NCBI GenBank assembly: GCA_052246725.1
Contig: JBQQCL010000014.1
Source of the DNA: Pseudalkalibacillus sp052246725
GTDB taxonomy: Bacteria > Bacillota > Bacilli > Bacillales > Fictibacillaceae
Length of the DNA: 64,000 bases
Strand: one strand, 5' to 3'
Below are positions 33,507 to 41,501 of this stretch, one piece after another (the first letter of the stretch is position 1; the number at the start of each line of letters is the position of its first letter). The notes beneath the pieces were generated by a model. The model was given only the letters and a program-made list of their open reading frames with translations. It was not told where the DNA came from and made no database searches. The translations under genes were made by a program, and so were the position numbers.

Positions 33507-34475
33507 CTATACTGCCTTCGATGTTGGATTTAAAGCCTCGCGCACCCAGGCATTGTTATCGTAAGAAGTTTTACGAAGTTCAAGTCTCTCTTTCGATTGC
33601 GGTCCGTTACCAGTCACGATTTCTTTGAATTCGCTCCAATCAGGGTCCTGATAAACCCACAATCCTTGCTCTTCATCAAAATGGATCGTCTCATCCGGAA
33701 TCGTCAGGCCGAGTGACCAGATACGCGGTACATATTTCGTAAAGAACTCTTGTCGCAGCTCTTCGTTCGTTTTTTCACGGATCTTGTATCTCATGTTCTT
33801 ATCGACGTGGGAAGTCGATGCATTCTCTTTGCTTTTCGGTCCGAAAAACATGAGCAGCGCAGTCCACCAGCGGTTGAGTGCATCCTGAAGCAACTCACGC
33901 TGTTCCGGTGTCCCCTCTGCCAGTGCCATGATGATGCTTTCACCGTGCTGCGCATGGAATACTTCCTCAGCGCAAATCCGTTTCAATGCTCTTGCATATG
34001 GCCCATAAGAAGAGTTCAGCATCATGCTTTGTGAAATGATTGCTGCTCCATCGACCAACCATGCGATGATTCCAGCGTCTCCCCATGTAGGCGCTTTCAT
34101 ATGAAACACATTATGAAACTTCAATTTCCCTGAAAACAAGTTTTGCATGATGTCTTCACGGTTCATGTCTAGTGGTTCCATCAAATCTTCCGCTACACGA
34201 AGCAACAGCTGGCCATGCCCCATCTCATCCTGCACCTTCGCCATGATTGCTAATTTACGGTGTAGAGACGGAGCTTTCGGGACCCATTCCTTTTCTGGAA
34301 GCGCTCCCATAATTTCGCTGATTCCATGCATGGAAATCAAACGAATCAAAGATTGACGGTAGTCATCAGGCATCCAATCGTTAGGTTCGATCTTCTCTCC
34401 GGCGTCAATCCGGTTCAGGAAGTGTTCGTACTTCTCATCTTCTGTCAACTGATCGAATGATTTCTCGATAGTCAT
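33507..34475 (-). CDS. paaA: Phenylacetyl-CoA 1,2-epoxidase catalytic subunit PaaA
   Basis: The 322-residue protein is the diiron catalytic subunit, with the iron-ligand helices KVQDEMGHGQLLLR and CAEEVFHAQHGES. It inserts one oxygen atom into phenylacetyl-CoA to give the 1,2-epoxide, using O2 and reduced electron carrier. AAGGTGATAATAG precedes the ATG. The palindrome P2 lies 20-40 bases upstream, between paaK and paaA. No paaE reductase is found in the window. Confidence 0.9.
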   Translation of the reverse strand: MTIEKSFDQLTEDEKYEHFLNRIDAGEKIEPNDWMPDDYRQSLIRLISMHGISEIMGALPEKEWVPKAPSLHRKLAIMAKVQDEMGHGQLLLRVAEDLMEPLDMNREDIMQNLFSGKLKFHNVFHMKAPTWGDAGIIAWLVDGAAIISQSMMLNSSYGPYARALKRICAEEVFHAQHGESIIMALAEGTPEQRELLQDALNRWWTALLMFFGPKSKENASTSHVDKNMRYKIREKTNEELRQEFFTKYVPRIWSLGLTIPDETIHFDEEQGLWVYQDPDWSEFKEIVTGNGPQSKERLELRKTSYDNNAWVREALNPTSKAV

Positions 34476-34494
34476 CTATTATCACCTTCCATAT

Positions 34495-34515
34495 ATTACG
34501 TTTATTTAACGTCAT
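34495..34515. promoter_or_regulatory. Palindromic operator P2 before paaA
   Basis: ATTACGTT-TATTT-AACGTCAT is a 21-bp palindrome with one mismatch between arms. The core 14-mer at 34498-34511 is identical to that of P1 at 19177-19190 before the bkd operon. Confidence 0.7.
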
Positions 34516-34556
34516 TATAGAATATCGTCATAATTAATTCAATGCTTTTATTTGAT

Positions 34557-35891
34557 TTACTTCTTCTGCAATACTTTCTCTTCTCTAAGATCTACGATTC
34601 TGACAGCCTTTCCTTCAGAGCGTGGAATTGAATTCGGCTCCATGATCTGGACGTGAATGGAAACAAGACAATTGGATTTGATCTGGTACTCGATCCGTCT
34701 TTTCAACTCATCCATATCAAGGTGCTTCATGTCTCCGCCACATTTTTCGAACGTCGATTCATTGACCTCGGCCTGAAGTTCGATCAGATCCATTGTTCCT
34801 TTTTTCTTCAATAAGATTTGATAGTGCGGAACAAGTTCTTCAACCTGCAATAAGCAGTTTTCAATTTCAGAAGGAAAGACGTTCACGCCGCGGATGATCA
34901 GCATATCATCAATCCGGCCTTTCACCCTCGACATCCGGACAGAGGTTCTGCCGCATTTACATGTCGTACGATCGATCGCCGCAATATCACCTGTACGATA
35001 TCGAATGATTGGAAAAGCTTCCTTTGTCAGACTCGTAAAGACAAGCTCGCCATATTCTCCATCTTTCACCGGTTCAAGTGTCTCTGGATCGATTACCTCG
35101 ACATAGAAATGGTCGTCAGCAATATGTAACCCGTTTTGTGATTCATGGCACTCGATCGATACCCCAGGTCCCATTATTTCACTTAATCCATATATATCAA
35201 TCGCTTTAATATCCAGTTTCTCTTCAAGTGTCTGACGCATTTCTTCTGACCACGGCTCTGCACCGAAAATGCCGTACTTCAGGCTTGTCTGCCTTGGGTC
35301 TTTCCCCATCTTCTCCATCGATTCTGCTATATTGAGCACATACGAAGGTGTACCGCATATAACTTGAGGCTTGAAATCTTCAATAAGGAGAATTTGACGT
35401 GTCGTATTACCTCCGGAAACGGGAACTGTCACCATCCCAAGCTGTTCGGATCCGTAATGGAGTCCTAAGCCACCTGTGAACAGTCCGTAACCATAAGCAT
35501 TATGCAATACATGACCGGGTTCTCCACCAGCAGCAGCAATCGCTCGAGCTACGACCTCGCTCCAGACCTCGATATCGCCTCTCGTATATCCTACGACAGT
35601 CGGTTTCCCGCTTGTCCCAGAAGATGCATGAACACGGACCATGTCTTTCTGATCGACTGCAAAAAGACCGAATGGATAGTGGTCACGCAGATCTTGTTTC
35701 TTAGTAAAAGGAAGCTTCTTTAAATCTTCAAGACTTCTAACCTGCTCTGGTGTAATGTTATTCTCGGCAAACTTTTCTTTGTAAAAAGGAACGTTTTCAT
35801 AGACAACCTGGACGGTTTTTTGCAGCCTTTCAAGCTGCAGTTTTTCCTTGTCTTGCATATTCAGCGTTTCTTTTTCAACATTGTAAATCAT
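34557..35891 (-). CDS. paaK: Phenylacetate-CoA ligase PaaK
   Basis: The 444-residue adenylate-forming enzyme has the phosphate loop SSGTSGKPT, YGLSEIMGPG, the hinge RIDDMLIIRGVNVFP and the late KxVRIVDLR region of PaaK. It activates phenylacetate to phenylacetyl-CoA with ATP. AAGGAGGGG precedes the ATG. It is the first gene of the island; the 81-bp gap to paaA contains operator P2, so paaA and following genes may have a second promoter. Confidence 0.9.
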   Translation of the reverse strand: MIYNVEKETLNMQDKEKLQLERLQKTVQVVYENVPFYKEKFAENNITPEQVRSLEDLKKLPFTKKQDLRDHYPFGLFAVDQKDMVRVHASSGTSGKPTVVGYTRGDIEVWSEVVARAIAAAGGEPGHVLHNAYGYGLFTGGLGLHYGSEQLGMVTVPVSGGNTTRQILLIEDFKPQVICGTPSYVLNIAESMEKMGKDPRQTSLKYGIFGAEPWSEEMRQTLEEKLDIKAIDIYGLSEIMGPGVSIECHESQNGLHIADDHFYVEVIDPETLEPVKDGEYGELVFTSLTKEAFPIIRYRTGDIAAIDRTTCKCGRTSVRMSRVKGRIDDMLIIRGVNVFPSEIENCLLQVEELVPHYQILLKKKGTMDLIELQAEVNESTFEKCGGDMKHLDMDELKRRIEYQIKSNCLVSIHVQIMEPNSIPRSEGKAVRIVDLREEKVLQKK

Positions 35892-35933
35892 ATTACCCCT
35901 CCTTATATATAACGAAAAAATCTCGACACATAA

Positions 35934-35948
35934 TATATACGGTATATA
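35934..35948. promoter_or_regulatory. 7-1-7 palindrome upstream of paaK
   Basis: TATATAC-G-GTATATA is perfectly palindromic and lies 43 bases before the paaK ATG. It could be an operator or overlap the -10 region. Confidence 0.4.
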
Positions 35949-35960
35949 AAAATAGTATAA

Positions 35961-35974
35961 GGAAAGCGTTTTCT
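35961..35974. promoter_or_regulatory. Candidate cre (CcpA) site upstream of paaK
   Basis: GGAAAGCGTTTTCT keeps the central AARCG/WWWC part of the cre consensus and differs at the outermost T and A. The rest of 35892-36125 shows no other feature. Confidence 0.4.
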
Positions 35975-36126
35975 TGTGTCAATTTTCAGACAATAGCCTT
36001 TTTATCAAATTCACGAGTTATTTCGGGTACGCATTGATATATCTCTGATTTACACTGATTTCTTCTATTTTTGCTTTGATTTCCTCGCTAATCGGAATAA
36101 AGAAAACCTTACAAAGCCTAAATATA

Positions 36127-36159
36127 AAAAAACTCCCTTTCATTAAAAAGGGAGGTTGC
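36127..36159 (-). terminator. Terminator of the gene at 36162
   Basis: ACCTCCCTTT and AAAGGGAGTT (minus strand) pair around a short loop and are followed by TTTTTTT, three bases past the stop. Confidence 0.85.
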
Positions 36160-36161
36160 TT

Positions 36162-36485
36162 CTAATAATAGTAAGGATACGGATAAGGCGCGAAGTAAGG
36201 CACTAGTGATAAGGCTGCTAGACCAGCTAACGGTAATAAAAGACCCCCGAACCTCCTGAATCTTGGTTGGCGATAGTCTTCCCTGTCATAGGATTCCGGT
36301 TCCATCATCTGCGGCACAAGGAGTTCTACCTTATCCTTTTTCACACCCATAATGATTGCATCGAATTTTTTACCGTCCTTCGTTTCAACAAGCACATGGT
36401 AGTTTTTATATTGCTTACATTTGTCGTGCATATATTTCGCCCGTTCGTCGTCTCGGATTGATTCATCATAATGATGTTCTGACAT
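36162..36485 (-). CDS. Unknown small protein with Sm-like segment and hydrophobic, tyrosine-rich C-terminus
   Basis: The 107-residue protein has a charged N-terminus, then YHVLVETKDGKKFDAIIMGVKKDKVELLVPQ (about 28-58), which looks like the small beta-barrel found in many short Bacillus proteins. It ends with LLLPLAGLAALSLVPYF and PYPYPYYY. Such proteins occur in spore-formers and may sit in the coat or membrane. GAAAGGAGAGG precedes the ATG and a terminator follows the stop, so the gene is probably real. Confidence 0.6.
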   Translation of the reverse strand: MSEHHYDESIRDDERAKYMHDKCKQYKNYHVLVETKDGKKFDAIIMGVKKDKVELLVPQMMEPESYDREDYRQPRFRRFGGLLLPLAGLAALSLVPYFAPYPYPYYY

Positions 36486-36649
36486 TATCCATCCTCTCCT
36501 TTCTCACAATGTCATGATATTCACCCAGAAGAATGATGTGCCTAATTTTTTCTAGACGATCCGATTTTTGCGAAATCACTCTCGAAGGAAATCTTTTACA
36601 AGACTTTACGATTAAAACTGCAGAGGTTGAAGTCAAATAAGTTACGACC

Positions 36650-36855
36650 CAATTATTAGAGGACACCAAAGACCTTATTCGCCTCATAAACCCCATCTTC
36701 AGAAATTTAGTGGACACCAGAGACCTTATTCGCCTAAAACCTGAGAAAATCATGATCGTTTTCGGCAATTAGCGGAACAGATGTCCTCTAATTTTTGAAA
36801 TCAACCCTTTTTGTCACAGATAGCGGAACAGATGTCCTCTAATTTCACCAGATGA
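36650..36855. repeat. 51-bp-period repeat D, two direct plus two inverted units
   Basis: GACACCAAAGACC (36662) and GACACCAGAGACC (36713) are 51 bp apart. AGCGGAACAGATGTCCTC occurs at 36771 and 36822, again 51 bp apart, in the inverted sense (its complement contains TTAGAGGACA, as in the first pair). It is the same family as repeat C. The remaining 36486-36649 shows nothing definite. Confidence 0.85.
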
Positions 36856-36918
36856 TCCAAAATTTGGACAGTTCTCCTCTGCCTCGTATTAGTGTTCTTG
36901 AATCCTCGAACAACGCAA

Positions 36919-36953
36919 ATAAAAAAGCACCTGCTCATGGCAGATGCTTTATC
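36919..36953 (-). terminator. Terminator of lplJ
   Basis: AAAGCATCTGC pairs with GCAGGTGCTTT (one mismatch) and is followed by TTTTTTATTT on the minus strand, next to the lplJ stop. Confidence 0.8.
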
Positions 36954-36954
36954 A

Positions 36955-37950
36955 CTAGTGGATCAAGTCTAAAAATTGCTCCCTCGTTATTTTTCCTAAG
37001 TAATGGCTGATATCAAGGTCAGCTAACGCTTTTTCAGTTTCAGCGTAGTCGTATCGGGCACCAATGAGACGTTTTTCGATATCTTCAACATCCCCGACAC
37101 CAAAGAAATCGCCATAAATTTTACAGGCTTGAATCGTGTTCTTCTCCACATCCAGGCGTACATCCAGCTGTCCTGCTCCCTCAAAACGATGAGAATGTTT
37201 CACATTGAATTTAGGGGATTTACCATAATTCCAGTCCCAATTCTGATATCGGTCTGCTGAAATCTCACGGATGACTTTCCAATCCTCTTCAGTCAGTTGA
37301 TATTGTGGAATTTCTTCTTCCCCTTCAAACAGATAGCGCAGCAATGTTTCTTTGAATTGCTCGGTCGTCATGTCTTGATCAAGATGGTCACGAATATTGG
37401 TGACACGGCTGCGGATCGATTTAATTCCCTTCGATTTGATTTTATCCATATTCACATTCAAAGCAGAGACGACATTCTCGATTTGCGAGTCGAACATAAG
37501 TGTTCCATGGCTGAACATCCGGCCTTTCGTTGAAAATTGCGCATTTCCTGAAATTTTCTTGCCCTCGACGAGGATATCATTGCGCCCGCTTAACTCAGCT
37601 GGAACACCAAGTTTATGAAGGGCTTTGATCACAGGTTCGGTAAACTTTTTAAAATCATGGAAGCTGTTTCCGTCGTCCTTTGTGAGGAAGCTGAAGTTCA
37701 AATTCCCATGATCATGATAGACTGCTCCCCCGCCGGAAAGCCTACGGACAACGTGGATTCCGTTTTCACGAACATACTCTGAATTGATTTCTTCCACCGT
37801 ATTCTGGTTTTTTCCGATGATGATCGAAGGTTCATTTATATAGAACAAGAGATATGTATCGTTGATATCCAGATGTTTCAGTACATATTCCTCAATCGCG
37901 AGGTTGATCCTCGGATCGGTAATATTTTCATTATCAATAAATAGTAACAT
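36955..37950 (-). CDS. lplJ: Lipoate-protein ligase
   Basis: From the ATG at 37950 (AGGAGGTCAAGC upstream) the protein has 331 residues, the length of B. subtilis LplJ. It shows the ligase signature RRLSGGGAVYHDHGNLNFSF and the nucleotide region SGNAQFSTKGRMFSHGTLM. It activates lipoate with ATP and attaches it to E2 and GcvH lysines. The bkdB lipoyl domain in this window is a natural target. The gene follows the YhfI-like hydrolase on the same strand, as in B. subtilis. Confidence 0.9.
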   Translation of the reverse strand: MLLFIDNENITDPRINLAIEEYVLKHLDINDTYLLFYINEPSIIIGKNQNTVEEINSEYVRENGIHVVRRLSGGGAVYHDHGNLNFSFLTKDDGNSFHDFKKFTEPVIKALHKLGVPAELSGRNDILVEGKKISGNAQFSTKGRMFSHGTLMFDSQIENVVSALNVNMDKIKSKGIKSIRSRVTNIRDHLDQDMTTEQFKETLLRYLFEGEEEIPQYQLTEEDWKVIREISADRYQNWDWNYGKSPKFNVKHSHRFEGAGQLDVRLDVEKNTIQACKIYGDFFGVGDVEDIEKRLIGARYDYAETEKALADLDISHYLGKITREQFLDLIH

Positions 37951-38016
37951 GCTTGACCTCCTATATTTACTTAGTATCTTGCTATAAAAGGGATTGTCCA
38001 ATTTGCCTTATATGAC

Positions 38017-38754
38017 CTATTCACCTTTCCAGACAAAACCTTCTTCCGCTAAAACGACCTCCCCATTGAACTGTTCTTGCGCCTCCGGAACAAGCTGATT
38101 GATTTCACCGAAATGAGGCAGATGGGTTAAAATCAATTTCCCAACATTCGATTCACGGGCGATTTGACCAGCTTCTTCGCTCGTCATATGCCCTACACTC
38201 GCCCCATCCATCCCCTTATAAAGATTGGATTCACATAGTAAAAGATCCACTCCTCGGAAAAAAGGAAAGAAGGATTCTTGAAAACTTGAGTCAGCGGTGT
38301 AACCGATCGTGTGACGCATGCCTTCAATCCGCATTGCATAACATGGAACAGCGTGCTTCGTTTGTAAAAAGGTGATTTTGAAAGGACCAACTGAAATTGG
38401 CAGCGCCGGGTTATATTCCTTTGAAGCAGTAAACGTTTTGTATGCGAGTCTATTGAATTCTGTTTCATTAAAACGATGACCGTAAATCGGGAGTTCAGGC
38501 AATGTTGTTCCAGTATGTGATTTGACAAGTCTTGCGAATTGCAATGGGCCGATATCTGCAATATGATCGGCATGATAATGGGAGATGACGACTGCATCCA
38601 GGTCTTCTACATTTATATAAGACTGAACTTTCGAAAGGACGCCACTTCCACAATCAACCAATAAATTGAATCCATTCTCCTGTACCAAATACCCTGAAGT
38701 TGCTTCTCCCGCTTTAGGAAATCCACCCCAGCAGCCGACAACAGTTACTTTCAA
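38017..38754 (-). CDS. yhfI: Metallo-beta-lactamase-fold hydrolase, YhfI-like
   Basis: Taking TTG at 38754 gives 245 residues starting with LKVTVVGCWGGFPKAGEATSGYLV, as YhfI does; GAGGTGA lies six bases upstream. The metal motif HYHADH and later histidines (KHAVPCY, GHMTSEE, LTHLPHF) fit a two-zinc MBL hydrolase, perhaps RNase Z-like or a phosphodiesterase. Its B. subtilis counterpart is next to lplJ and yhfK, and the same neighbours occur here, with yhfK divergent. Confidence 0.83.
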   Translation of the reverse strand: MKVTVVGCWGGFPKAGEATSGYLVQENGFNLLVDCGSGVLSKVQSYINVEDLDAVVISHYHADHIADIGPLQFARLVKSHTGTTLPELPIYGHRFNETEFNRLAYKTFTASKEYNPALPISVGPFKITFLQTKHAVPCYAMRIEGMRHTIGYTADSSFQESFFPFFRGVDLLLCESNLYKGMDGASVGHMTSEEAGQIARESNVGKLILTHLPHFGEINQLVPEAQEQFNGEVVLAEEGFVWKGE

Positions 38755-38905
38755 TAAACTCACCTCATTCACTTTTATACCTATAATTGTATATAACATA
38801 AGTCTTTACTTCTAGTATACCGCTATGACTTGTATCGAACCGTTTATATTCCCGTGATTTGTGGTAAATAATAATTATGTTTTCACTGAAAGGAGTTTTG
38901 ATAGG

Positions 38906-39550
38906 ATGAAAGTACTTGTAGTTGGAGCAAACGGCGGTACAGGCCGTCATATACTTAGGATGTTAGGTGAAAGTAATGACCATCAAGCTATAGCGATGAT
39001 CCGTGATATTACACAGTCTGCTGAATTGGAGAAGCTCGGAATCAGTGAAACTGTACTGGCTGATTTAGAAGATGAGGTGGATCATGCTGTAGAAGGCTGC
39101 GATGCCATTCTCTTTGCAGCCGGGTCTGGTTCGAAGACAGGCCCTGAAAAAACAATCACTGTTGACCAGGAAGGTGCGATCAAGCTTGTGCAAGCCGCTG
39201 AAAAACATGGCGTGAAACGGTTCGTCATGCTGAGTACAGTCGGAGCTGATAACCCAGAGTATGGATCAGAAGGTATGAAACATTACTTTGAAGCAAAGAA
39301 AAAAGCGGATGACGCATTAAGGGAAAGCTCTCTCTCATACACGATCGTAAGACCAGGCAGACTCTCTTACGACGCTGGAACTGGTAAAATCAGAGCAGCA
39401 GCACAACTTGACGACTATTCAGGTGACATTTCACGCGAAGATGTTGCAAAAGTGATGATTGAATCGCTCAATGTTGAAAATACAAAAGGTAAAACCTTTG
39501 AATTCCTCTCAGGCGATACGGATATCGTGGAGGCATTGAAGGCGTTATAA
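38906..39550 (+). CDS. yhfK: NAD(P)-binding atypical SDR, YhfK-like
   Basis: From the ATG at 38906 (AAAGGAG nine bases upstream) the protein has 214 residues, the size I recall for YhfK. It opens with VLVVGANGGTGRHILRML, has AAGSGSKTG, and YTIVRPGRL. It belongs to the NAD(P)H-binding/NmrA-like group; its substrate or redox-sensing role is unknown. It is divergent from yhfI and ends in a repeat R2 copy that starts at its stop codon. Confidence 0.82.
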   Translation: MKVLVVGANGGTGRHILRMLGESNDHQAIAMIRDITQSAELEKLGISETVLADLEDEVDHAVEGCDAILFAAGSGSKTGPEKTITVDQEGAIKLVQAAEKHGVKRFVMLSTVGADNPEYGSEGMKHYFEAKKKADDALRESSLSYTIVRPGRLSYDAGTGKIRAAAQLDDYSGDISREDVAKVMIESLNVENTKGKTFEFLSGDTDIVEALKAL

Positions 39551-39632
39551 AGAAAGCCAAACCTTTGGCGCAGGCTGAGCTATAGTTGCGCTTATATTGA
39601 AGAAAGTATTTTATACTTTCTTTAAATGTAAT
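39548..39632. repeat. Repeat R2 copy after yhfK
   Basis: It begins TAAAGAAAGCCAAACCTTTGGCGCAGGCTGAGC at the yhfK stop and ends with the stem AAGAAAGTAT-TTT-ATACTTTCTT. Its TAA forms the stop codon region of the gene. Confidence 0.8.
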
Positions 39633-39636
39633 GAAA

Positions 39637-39676
39637 AAGGGGCTGTTCCAAATTTTGGGCAGCCCCTCCTTTTTTA
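39637..39676 (+). terminator. Terminator downstream of yhfK
   Basis: AAGGGGCTG and CAGCCCCT pair around a loop, followed by CTTTTTTATA. Confidence 0.8.
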
Positions 39677-39681
39677 TATAA

Positions 39682-39742
39682 CTTTGTCCAGATAATCCAA
39701 GGTTTTGTCCAAATAAACCGGAATCTTGTTCAGATCCACAAA
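39682..39742. repeat. 21-bp-period array F (three units)
   Basis: TTGTCC, TTGTCC and TTGTTC begin at 39684, 39705 and 39726, exactly 21 bp apart, followed by CAGAT/CAAAT-type sequence. It lies between the converging yhfK and sugar-permease genes. Confidence 0.75.
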
Positions 39743-39745
39743 TCC

Positions 39746-40570
39746 TCACTTATCTCCCGTAAGCTTTAGTCCTTTTACAAAATACCTGTTGAAGAAGGCA
39801 TAAATGACGAGGACCGGCAGTGTGAACACCATCGATGCCGCCATGATATAGTTCCAGTAACTGATGAACTGGCCTTTAAAGGAATTCAGTCCAAGCGGAA
39901 GCGTAAACATATCAGGGCTCGACAATATGACAAGTGGTCTGAAAAAGTCATTCCAGAACGCCATGAAAACGAAGATCGTCTGCGCCGCAAGTGCTGGCTT
40001 CGCTAAAGGAAGGACGATTCGGAAAAACGTACCGAATTTTCCGAGTCCATCAATTGCCGCTGCTTCCTCAATCTCTTTCGGAAAATTGATGAAGAACTGT
40101 CTCATCATGAAGATGAAGGTCGCATTGACAGCCCCTGGGATGATCATTCCTTGATACGAATCAAGCCATCCGAGTTCCTTCAATATTAAAAAGTTCGGAA
40201 TCAATGTAACCTGGAACGGAATCATCAGTACCGCCAAAACGATCAAGAAAATACTTTTCCGTCCTGGGAAGCTCAACCTTGCAAGCGCATAGCCTGCCAT
40301 TGAATTCAAAAGAAGATTCAACAACGTGCCCACACCTGCAATAATAACGCTGTTGAACAACCATTTTAAAAATAAAGGTTGTCTCGCAAAGATTTCTTTA
40401 TAATTTTCAAGTGTAAATTCTTTCGGAATGAAGTTGATGGAACCGCTGACGATTTCCCCCAATGTTTTGAAAGAAGAAGACAGAGCCCATAAAAACGGAA
40501 TGAGTGTTATGATCGCGTATACGATGAGCACCGCATACAGAAAGATCCTTCCGACTGATCGCTTTTTCAT
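39746..40570 (-). CDS. Carbohydrate ABC transporter permease (MalG-type)
   Basis: The 274-residue protein has six hydrophobic segments and the EAA loop EEAAAIDGLGKFGTFFRIVLPLAKPAL, as in CUT1 sugar permeases. It pairs with the upstream permease and binding protein to import an oligosaccharide. No ATPase gene is present, so a shared MsmX-type ATPase elsewhere is likely to power it. It is the last gene of the four-gene unit. Confidence 0.87.
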   Translation of the reverse strand: MKKRSVGRIFLYAVLIVYAIITLIPFLWALSSSFKTLGEIVSGSINFIPKEFTLENYKEIFARQPLFLKWLFNSVIIAGVGTLLNLLLNSMAGYALARLSFPGRKSIFLIVLAVLMIPFQVTLIPNFLILKELGWLDSYQGMIIPGAVNATFIFMMRQFFINFPKEIEEAAAIDGLGKFGTFFRIVLPLAKPALAAQTIFVFMAFWNDFFRPLVILSSPDMFTLPLGLNSFKGQFISYWNYIMAASMVFTLPVLVIYAFFNRYFVKGLKLTGDK

Positions 40571-40582
40571 GGTATCCCTCCT

Positions 40583-41485
40583 TTAATAAAGTGATTCTTC
40601 TTTTGATAGTTTCCGTTGCAACAAAGTAGCTATGAGGATGACGATCGCCAACATGAATGCGAGTGCCGTGGCGTATCCCATCGTACCTAAAGTTTTGAAA
40701 GCATATTGATAGATCAAGAGGACAACAGTCAACGTCGAATTGTTCGGTCCGCCGGAACCTCCTGAAAAGATATAAGACTGGTCAAACAGCTGAAAAGTCC
40801 CGATCAATCCCATGATGACAACGAATGAAGTCACTGGTCGAAGGTTCGGTACGGTGATATTCCAGAATTTCTGGATCCCGCTTGCCCCATCCAACTCTGC
40901 TGCCTCATATTGACTGTCCGGAATATCCTGGAGGGCAGCTAAATAGATGACCATGAAAAACGGTGCTGTTGCCCAGATGTTCATGATCATGATCGCAGTA
41001 AGTGCTACATCGGGGTCACCAATCCAGTTATACGTTGGAAGATTGAAAAACTTCAGTATATGGTTGATCAAGCCGTTCTGGTTGTACATCCACATGAAGA
41101 TCAAGGTCAAAACGGCAGAAGAAGTCAACGTCGGGAGAAAATAGATGACCCTGAAAAACTTTTGTCCTTTTAGACCTGCATTTAACGTAGCTGCAAGGAC
41201 TAAAGCGAGAAAAGTCTGTGCAGGGACCACGATTGCTACATATAATGCGGTGTTTTTCAACGCGATGATTGCACGATCATCGAATGTTACTTTCAAGTAA
41301 TTGTCTAGACCACGGAATTCATAAGCTGCACCCCCTATCAATTCCACTTTGTGCAATGAAAGAAATATGGAATAGAGGATCGGTGCAATGACAAATAACC
41401 CGAGGATCACGAGAGCGGGTGCCAGGAAAGCATATCCCTGCCCTGCTTCCCGCCATCCCCTTTTTGATAGACTGCTCTTTTTCAT
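40583..41485 (-). CDS. Carbohydrate ABC transporter permease (MalF-type)
   Basis: The 300-residue protein begins AGQGYAFLAPALVILGLFVIAPI and has the coupling loop YEAAELDGASGIQKFWNITVPNLRP, typical of the first CUT1 permease. It is twelve bases before its partner permease and downstream of the binding protein. GAGGTGAAATT precedes the ATG. Confidence 0.87.
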   Translation of the reverse strand: MKKSSLSKRGWREAGQGYAFLAPALVILGLFVIAPILYSIFLSLHKVELIGGAAYEFRGLDNYLKVTFDDRAIIALKNTALYVAIVVPAQTFLALVLAATLNAGLKGQKFFRVIYFLPTLTSSAVLTLIFMWMYNQNGLINHILKFFNLPTYNWIGDPDVALTAIMIMNIWATAPFFMVIYLAALQDIPDSQYEAAELDGASGIQKFWNITVPNLRPVTSFVVIMGLIGTFQLFDQSYIFSGGSGGPNNSTLTVVLLIYQYAFKTLGTMGYATALAFMLAIVILIATLLQRKLSKEESLY

Positions 41486-41501
41486 AGAATTTCACCTCTC
41501 C

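Noticed and set aside
23939..35891. The paa cluster as a recently acquired island
   Set aside because: No integrase, tRNA, direct repeats at its ends or evident change of base composition is visible, so recent transfer cannot be claimed.
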